A DNA stretch of 20,683 bases from Oscillospiraceae bacterium (lineage in GTDB: Bacteria; Bacillota; Clostridia; Oscillospirales; Oscillospiraceae): positions 1-20,683 of the forward strand of contig JAJPXI010000174.1 of the NCBI GenBank assembly GCA_021205585.1, read 5' to 3'. The first letter of the stretch is position 1, and every line of letters begins with the position of its first letter. This document shows, one piece after another, positions 16,254-20,683 of this stretch. The translations under genes were made by a program, and so were the position numbers. The notes below the pieces were generated by a model. It did not search any database. It worked only from the letters and a program-made list of their open reading frames with translations, and was not told the origin of the DNA.

Positions 16254-16849
16254 CGGCATCCCCCGCCGCCGCACAGGCAGTTCATGCACATCAGGGCGGT
16301 GCAGCAGTCCATGGCGTCCATCCCGGCCCCGCCGTAGCCCGCGGGCCGGTAGACGTTCCCTCCGCTGTTCTGCATCATGTTGTACGCCTGACGGTACTCC
16401 ATGTTGTTGGGCTCCATGTTGACCGCCGTCCGGTAGTTTTGCAGAGCCTCGTCCAGGTAATTGCGCCGGTAGGCGATGCTCCCGGCCAGGAAGTACCACT
16501 CCGCCGTCCGGTTGCGGCAGGCGCGGAGCACCTGCTCCGCCTGGTTCAGGTTCCCGTTCTGAATCAGCGTCCTGGCCTGGGCCATGGCCGGGTCGGCGCT
16601 GCCCTGGCGGTTGTAAGCACCCTGAGAGGAGGAGCCGCCGGAGGTATAGCTCTGGCCGCCGCTGCGCTGCTTGAGAATGGCGTCGTAGGCCTCGTTAATC
16701 TCCTTCATCTTCTCCTCGGCCAGGTCGGAGAGGGGGTTATTTTGATAATTGTCCGGGTGATATTTTCTGGCAAGCTCCCGGTAGGCCCGCTTGATCTCCT
16801 CGTCGCTGGCGTCCGGCTTGACGCCCAGCACCTGATAGGGGTCGCTCAT
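16250..16849 (-). CDS. J-domain protein with TPR-like repeats and Cys-rich tail
   Basis: The N-terminal 60 residues are a J domain with the HPD motif at 31-33, which should stimulate a DnaK-type Hsp70. A Ser/Gly-rich linker (about 62-84) follows. Then come two TPR-like helices pairs (about 88-115 and 117-148), a glycine-rich stretch, and a C-terminal cluster of six cysteines (182, 183, 188, 191, 193 and 198). The classic DnaJ zinc domain is absent, so this is not the general chaperone DnaJ. The ATG at 16849 overlaps the stop of the DUF5685 gene in an ATGA and has AAGGAG upstream; an earlier ATG at 16873 is less likely. It is translationally coupled on both sides, suggesting a shared task with the DUF5685 and membrane proteins. 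Confidence 0.9.
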   Translation of the reverse strand: MSDPYQVLGVKPDASDEEIKRAYRELARKYHPDNYQNNPLSDLAEEKMKEINEAYDAILKQRSGGQSYTSGGSSSQGAYNRQGSADPAMAQARTLIQNGNLNQAEQVLRACRNRTAEWYFLAGSIAYRRNYLDEALQNYRTAVNMEPNNMEYRQAYNMMQNSGGNVYRPAGYGGAGMDAMDCCTALMCMNCLCGGGGCR

Positions 16850-17706
16850 TGGTACCATCTCCTTCTCCGCCATTGCCGGGATAAGACCATCTCTTCCACC
16901 GCCGGCAGGCCCAAATACAATATATTAGAAAGAACGCCGTCCCACGCCCCCGTTTTCTCCAGCTCATAGGCCGAGGCCGCCAGGTTTCTGGAGTGGAGCA
17001 GGGTGACGCGCACGTCCTGGATATGCTCCTCCGCCCTCCCCTGAAAGCGCAGGTTCAGGGGGTTGTAATTTCCTTTTTCTATGTCCCCGGGCAAATCGTC
17101 CCAGGCGTCGACGAGGTAAATCCACCGGCCCACATGGTAGAGCATCTGGGCCATGGCCCGATCCCGGCCGGGGGAGCCGGTTTCGGGGGCTGCCGCCTGC
17201 AGCAGTTGGGCGAAGGCGTCCGCCGGGCGGTCCATGGAGGGGCAGTTTTCCCCCTCCAGCCGACGCAGCCGCTCCAGGCAGTCCGCCACCTGCCGGTCAA
17301 ATTCCGGCTGGGCTTTGGCGGCCCGGCGGTAGGCCGGCTTCAGGCACCGCGCGGCCAGCCGGGCGGGCAGACCGCGCCAGAAGCCGCTGTCGGCCACGTC
17401 GTCCCGCAGCTTTTGATAGCTTAAAATCACGCCCTCCCGCGCCGCCGTGTCCAGGGCCGGGGTCTGACAGCACATTCGCCGCCGGGAAAAGGGGTGCAGG
17501 GGGCAAAACCGGCGCTCCATGGCGCAGGGCTTTGCCTCCGGTGTCAGCGCCATGGCCAGAAAGACGAAGTCGTAATTCAGGGTCAGCCGGGCCAGCAGGC
17601 CGCAGCCCTTTCCCAGGCTGCGGCACAGGCCGCAGTAAACCGCCTTATAGTCCTCCAGTTCCCGCACCCGCAGTTCCCCCGTCAGGGGCCTTACATATCC
17701 GAACAA
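16846..17706 (-). CDS. DUF5685-family protein
   Basis: The 286-residue product begins FGYVRPLTGELRVRELEDYKAVYCGLCRSLG, matching the N-terminus I know for DUF5685, whose function is unknown. Cysteines cluster at 25, 28, 35, 61, 68, 79 and 80. Two Asp-rich motifs are visible: RDDVAD (101-106) and DAWDDLPGD (200-208), the latter followed by KGNYNP. They recall the paired Asp motifs of isoprenyl diphosphate synthases (see findings). No signal peptide is evident. The start is TTG, which overlaps the end of the RseC-like gene by 16 bases; an AGAGGTG site precedes it. The gene is coupled by ATGA to the J-domain gene. Confidence 0.85.
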   Translation of the reverse strand: MFGYVRPLTGELRVRELEDYKAVYCGLCRSLGKGCGLLARLTLNYDFVFLAMALTPEAKPCAMERRFCPLHPFSRRRMCCQTPALDTAAREGVILSYQKLRDDVADSGFWRGLPARLAARCLKPAYRRAAKAQPEFDRQVADCLERLRRLEGENCPSMDRPADAFAQLLQAAAPETGSPGRDRAMAQMLYHVGRWIYLVDAWDDLPGDIEKGNYNPLNLRFQGRAEEHIQDVRVTLLHSRNLAASAYELEKTGAWDGVLSNILYLGLPAVEEMVLSRQWRRRRWYQ

Positions 17707-18122
17707 CGCCGGAGCACCTCTACGATGCGCATCTGGAGGGGCCGACCGGCCCGCAGGCGGCGGTCAACCCGCCAGTCCGCCAGGAAAGCCGCCGCCATAC
17801 AGCCCAGGCCAACCCCCAGGCTGCCGCCCTCGCCCAGACCCAGGGCCTTGGCGATAAAATAGCCCACGAACAGCAGCAGGACGGGGAACAGATAGAGCGC
17901 CGCCGCCAGGGACAGCACCCGGCCGCTCTCGCTCTCCACCAAAACCGTGTCCCCCGGCTGGGCGGCCGGCGGGTTTTCGGCCACGGCGGCTACCTTGGCC
18001 TGGGCCTCCGGCCCGCAGCCGCCGCAAGCTTCGCAGCTGTGGCCGCAGGCCGACTGGCGGTGCACTAAAATTTCAGCCCTGCCTCCGTCCAGCAGGCGTT
18101 TGACTGTAGCGATCTGGGTCAT
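17691..18122 (-). CDS. RseC/MucC-family membrane protein (SoxR-reducing type)
   Basis: RseC-family proteins are inner-membrane proteins linked to sigma-E control or to reduction of SoxR with Rnf-type complexes; the role in Clostridia is not established. The 143-residue product has an N-terminal soluble part with four cysteines (26, 30, 33 and 36; CGHSCEACGGCG), which could bind a metal or an iron-sulfur cluster. Two membrane helices follow at about 69-91 and 100-116. A short basic tail ends the protein. Length fits the family. The gene follows cdaR by 11 bases and its 3' end overlaps the DUF5685 gene. No rnf genes are in the window. Confidence 0.88.
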   Translation of the reverse strand: MTQIATVKRLLDGGRAEILVHRQSACGHSCEACGGCGPEAQAKVAAVAENPPAAQPGDTVLVESESGRVLSLAAALYLFPVLLLFVGYFIAKALGLGEGGSLGVGLGCMAAAFLADWRVDRRLRAGRPLQMRIVEVLRRCSDM

Positions 18123-18133
18123 ACCCGTCTCCT

Positions 18134-19402
18134 TTATTCCGTGGACTGCGTCAAATCCAGCACAATCTGATAGTTATCGCCGAACACGCCCGCGTCCTCC
18201 GCGGCGGTGTCCAGGTAGATGGTGGCCGGCACGGTGTATCGCCCGGCGGTCTGCTCGATGTCGCTCAAATCGGCCACCACCCGGATATTCTGGGACAGCA
18301 CCTGGGTCAGGGCCGACTTTGTCCCCCGCACCAGCACCTGCAATGTCTGGGTCACAGATTCCGCCTCAAACCCGTCGGGCACGTTTTGCAGCTCGATGTT
18401 GTCAGCCTCAAAAATCTGAATGGTCAGCTCGCTGCTGATGGTTATCGTCACCGTGGCGCTGGCGGTGCCGCTGATGTTTTTCAGGGCGGAGTCCAGGGGA
18501 ATGTCAAAGGTAAAGGTTTCCGTCCCCTCCACCGCGGCCAGGTCGATCTCCCCAAGCACTAGTTCCGTCAGGGAGCTGAGGGCTTCCTCCTCGCCGGACA
18601 CGGTGATTTGCGCCGGCTCGATGACGCATTCCACAAACTCCTCCATGTTTTCCTCCGTAATGCCGCCGCCGGGGAGCAGGTTCACCGACAGGGGCACCTC
18701 GGCGGTCTTGACCACCGGCATGGTGACCTCCACCGTCTCCACGGAGCACGTCACCATATCGCCGGTAAATCCCGCCCCCTGGGCGTCTACCAGGGTAAAG
18801 GCCGCCTCCTCCACGGTGACGGACTCGCTCAGTTCCTCCCCGTCCAGGCTCACCAGAGCGTAGGAAATCTGCTTGACCTCCTCCTCCGGGCCGGAGACGG
18901 TGATGGTGCCGGGAGTGATTTCAAACTCGTCTCGCATATAGCCGTCGGCCAGAGTGCCGGTAAAGCTGCCGTAGACCTGAATTTCCTTGCTGACGCAGTT
19001 GGAAACGGTGAACCCCACGTTGCTGGGAGAGCGGTCGGTCACGGTCACCCGCAGGGAGTAGCCGGTGGGCAGACTGATGGTGTAGGCCATCTGCTGCTCT
19101 CCGGCGGAGGTAATCCTGCTGACGTCGATGGACAGGGTGATGTTGGATTTGTTGTTGTTCAACTGGGCCAGGGTGGTGCTGGGGCCGGTGACGGTCAGGG
19201 TGACGGTCTGGTCCTGTCCATCGGTAATCATCAGCCCCCGCTCCTCCAGCACGTCCTCATTGGTGAAGGTAATGGGGATGCCGGAAATTTCAATCGTGGA
19301 GTCCGGCTCCTCCACCACCACCACATAGAACCAAAGGCCGATGGAAATCAGGACGGCCAGAAGGGCGTATAACAGCTTGCTGTTAAGAATCTTTTTGCCC
19401 AT
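18134..19402 (-). CDS. cdaR: CdaR, YbbR-domain regulator of the c-di-AMP synthase
   Basis: CdaR is anchored outside the membrane and modulates CdaA activity. The 422-residue product has an N-terminal membrane anchor (about 9-30: LLYALLAVLISIGLWFY) and then an extracytoplasmic region made of repeated YbbR-like beta segments, rich in Thr, Val and Ser. About four repeats can be traced. The start lies inside the end of cdaA: the two frames overlap by 20 bases, so translation is coupled. This is the standard partner arrangement. glmM, often next, is not here; an RseC-like gene follows. Confidence 0.94.
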   Translation of the reverse strand: MGKKILNSKLLYALLAVLISIGLWFYVVVVEEPDSTIEISGIPITFTNEDVLEERGLMITDGQDQTVTLTVTGPSTTLAQLNNNKSNITLSIDVSRITSAGEQQMAYTISLPTGYSLRVTVTDRSPSNVGFTVSNCVSKEIQVYGSFTGTLADGYMRDEFEITPGTITVSGPEEEVKQISYALVSLDGEELSESVTVEEAAFTLVDAQGAGFTGDMVTCSVETVEVTMPVVKTAEVPLSVNLLPGGGITEENMEEFVECVIEPAQITVSGEEEALSSLTELVLGEIDLAAVEGTETFTFDIPLDSALKNISGTASATVTITISSELTIQIFEADNIELQNVPDGFEAESVTQTLQVLVRGTKSALTQVLSQNIRVVADLSDIEQTAGRYTVPATIYLDTAAEDAGVFGDNYQIVLDLTQSTE

Positions 19403-20279
19403 CGTCCCTGTCTCCCTTTTTCAATATGGTTTTTACCAGCCCGGTCAGCTTGTCGCGCCAGTCCTCGCCTGGGGCGTCCTGCTCTTCCGGCAGCAGCTCC
19501 TTGCGCAGCAGGCGCTCCAGAGTCTCCGGGGCCAGGTGGCGCTTGAGCATCCCGCCGATGGCCACTGAGATGGAGCCGGTCTCCTCCGACACAATGGCCA
19601 CCACCGCGTCGGAATTTTCGCTCATGCCGATGCCCGCCCGGTGGCGCATCCCCAAATCTCTGGACAGGTTGATGTTCCCGGACAGGGGCAGCATACAGCC
19701 CGCGCCAACGATGCGTCCGCCCCGGATGAGAACCGCCCCGTCGTGCATGGGGGCCTTGTTCCAGAACAGGTTTTTCAGCAGCTCGGAGGAGACCGCCGCG
19801 TCCAGCCCGGTGCCGGACTTCAAAATGTCGTCCAGAATCATGTGCCGCTCAAAGACCATCAGCGCGCCCACCTTGTCCTTGGAAAACTGGGCGTAGGCCT
19901 CCACCGTCTGGCAGATGGCCTGTTCCAGCTCCTCCGGGGTCTCCTCCCTGGAAAAGACCCCCCGGATCTTTCCACTGCCGATGCGCTCCAAAAACCGGCG
20001 CAGCTCCGGCTGGAAAATAATGACGATCGCAATCAGGCCCATCTCCACCGCCCGGTTGAGCAGGAAGCTGACGATATACAGATTCAGGATGTTGGAGAGA
20101 ATCATGGCCGCCAGGATGATGCCGATGGCCCTGACCACCTGGCCGGAGCGGCTTTTGCGGAAAAAAAGCAGCAGCCGGTACACCACATAGGAGACGATGA
20201 CGATGTCCAGCACGTCGGTAATGTCCAGCAGTTTCAGATAACTGGCTCCCAGCCGTAAAATTTCCAGCATCCAGTCCAT
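19383..20279 (-). CDS. cdaA: Diadenylate cyclase CdaA (DisA_N domain)
   Basis: CdaA makes c-di-AMP from two ATP, the second messenger for potassium and cell-wall homeostasis. The product is 298 residues from the start I chose. It has three N-terminal membrane helices (about 24-40, 48-65 and 70-90), then the cyclase domain with the DGA motif at 180-182 and RHRAG at 212-216. The catalytic motifs are intact. I chose the ATG at 20279 because it gives the family N-terminus MDWMLEILRLG and has AGGGGG 7 bases upstream. An in-frame ATG at 20312 would add 11 residues and leave almost no leader after the promoter. The gene is headed by its own sigma-A promoter. Confidence 0.96.
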   Translation of the reverse strand: MDWMLEILRLGASYLKLLDITDVLDIVIVSYVVYRLLLFFRKSRSGQVVRAIGIILAAMILSNILNLYIVSFLLNRAVEMGLIAIVIIFQPELRRFLERIGSGKIRGVFSREETPEELEQAICQTVEAYAQFSKDKVGALMVFERHMILDDILKSGTGLDAAVSSELLKNLFWNKAPMHDGAVLIRGGRIVGAGCMLPLSGNINLSRDLGMRHRAGIGMSENSDAVVAIVSEETGSISVAIGGMLKRHLAPETLERLLRKELLPEEQDAPGEDWRDKLTGLVKTILKKGDRDDGQKDS

Positions 20280-20333
20280 CTCTCCGCCCCCTTTGCCCCG
20301 GTTTAGAATCATGCCGCCTTTATCATTTTATTT

Positions 20334-20362
20334 ATTATACTGTATTTCGCGGGAAATGGCAA
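20334..20362 (-). promoter_or_regulatory. Sigma-A promoter of cdaA
   Basis: On the minus strand TTGCCA (20362-20357) is followed after exactly 17 bases by TATAAT (20339-20334). The -10 is a perfect consensus match and the -35 matches four of six. Transcription would start near 20327, about 48 bases before the chosen cdaA start. This probably drives cdaA-cdaR and perhaps the genes after them, since no terminator is visible before priA. Confidence 0.8.
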
Positions 20363-20373
20363 GAGACCGGCCT

Positions 20374-20391
20374 GGGAAAAACAAATTTCCC
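20374..20391. repeat. Short inverted repeat upstream of the cdaA promoter
   Basis: GGGAAA (20374-20379) and TTTCCC (20386-20391) are inverted around a 6-base AT-rich centre. The repeat starts 11 bases upstream of the -35 box. It may be an operator, or only a weak hairpin at the end of the previous transcript. Confidence 0.35.
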
Positions 20392-20441
20392 TGCGACGTT
20401 CCGGCGGGTTCGGCCCCGCGAGCGCAAAGCGGCGGGGAAAA

Positions 20442-20471
20442 GCAAAACCCCGCCGTAAGGCAGGGCTTTGC
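20442..20471 (-). terminator. Terminator hairpin after the PepSY gene
   Basis: On the minus strand a 13-base arm (20471-20459, GCAAAGCCCTGCC) pairs with 20454-20442 (GGCGGGGTTTTGC) with two G-U pairs and a TTAC loop. TTTT follows directly (20441-20438). It lies about 30 bases after the PepSY stop. The T-run is short, so termination may be partial. Neighbouring GC arms can form competing stems (see findings). Confidence 0.65.
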
Positions 20472-20499
20472 TTCGAAGCGTTATCACAGTGGGCGGGCG

Positions 20500-20683
20500 T
20501 CAGTCGTCCACGTCGTAACCAACCACCGCGCCGGTGTAGGCGTTGATTTCGTACTCGTACTCCATGCCGTTGTACTTGAAATCCACCTCGTACACCCCGT
20601 CCTCCCGGTCCAGCTCCACCTTCAGCTTGGTGACCTGGGAGGCGGTCAGCCCGGCGTGGGCCAGGGCGGCCTCCTGGGCGGCG
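20500..20683 (-). CDS. PepSY-domain protein, 3' end only
   Basis: The frame is open from the window edge to a TGA at 20500-20502, so only the last 61 residues are seen; the start lies outside. The sequence reads AAQEAALAHAGLTASQVT, then KVELDREDGVYEVDFKYNG, then EYEYEINAYTGAVVGYDVDD. That is a full C-terminal PepSY unit (A-x-x-x-A-L-x-x-A-G-L, then two beta strands, then the I-x-A-x-T-G-x-V turn). Such units occur in extracytoplasmic proteins thought to inhibit proteases or bind wall components. Whether more PepSY units or a signal peptide precede it cannot be seen. It is separated from cdaA by a terminator and a promoter. Confidence 0.85.
   Translation of the reverse strand, partial: AAQEAALAHAGLTASQVTKLKVELDREDGVYEVDFKYNGMEYEYEINAYTGAVVGYDVDD

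Noticed and set aside
16254..16499. N-terminal extension of the small membrane protein
   Set aside because: Falls inside the J-domain gene and is Arg/Gly-rich; the ATGA-coupled start at 16253 is far more credible.
1..20683. Defence island, prophage or insertion sequence
   Set aside because: No transposase, integrase, phage structural gene, toxin-antitoxin pair or attachment-site repeat was seen. Gene content and orientation are those of a stable housekeeping region.

Overview
The window looks like chromosome from a GC-rich, endospore-forming member of the Clostridia. The Oscillospiraceae group (Flavonifractor/Pseudoflavonifractor-like) is my best guess. It rests on the sporulation genes spoIVA and sipL, the Firmicutes gene order gmk-rpoZ-priA-def-fmt-rsmB-rlmN-prpC-prkC-rsgA, and high GC. 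It is not proven from the sequence. Every gene I can support (19 complete, 1 partial) lies on the minus strand, so transcription runs from high to low coordinates. I see no tRNA, rRNA, CRISPR array, insertion sequence or phage gene.

In transcription order: (1) The 3' end of a PepSY-domain gene (20683-20500) is followed by a rho-independent-type hairpin and a good sigma-A promoter. (2) That promoter starts cdaA-cdaR (c-di-AMP synthesis and its regulator), then an RseC-like Cys-cluster membrane protein, a DUF5685 protein, a J-domain/TPR protein with a Cys-rich tail, and a small polytopic membrane protein. These are tightly packed or overlapping. (3) Next come yicC (endoribonuclease family), remA, gmk, rpoZ and priA. 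The coaBC gene often found between rpoZ and priA is absent, and a strong GC-rich hairpin lies there. (4) A 217-bp spacer holding an unusual array of inverted repeats separates priA from def. (5) def-fmt-rsmB-rlmN-prpC-prkC-rsgA form a chain joined mostly by ATGA overlaps. It covers N-terminal formyl-Met chemistry, rRNA methylation, Ser/Thr kinase-phosphatase signalling and ribosome assembly. It ends at a strong terminator. (6) A separate sporulation unit, sipL-spoIVA, has a candidate sigma-E promoter and a downstream terminator.

Most of the window is ordinary housekeeping sequence. The parts that merit a second look are the multi-hairpin element between priA and def, the poorly characterised Cys-rich block between cdaR and yicC (including Asp-rich motifs in the DUF5685 protein), the switch-like hairpins before cdaA, and two local sequence oddities inside sipL. 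I found no clear new defence or mobile system.
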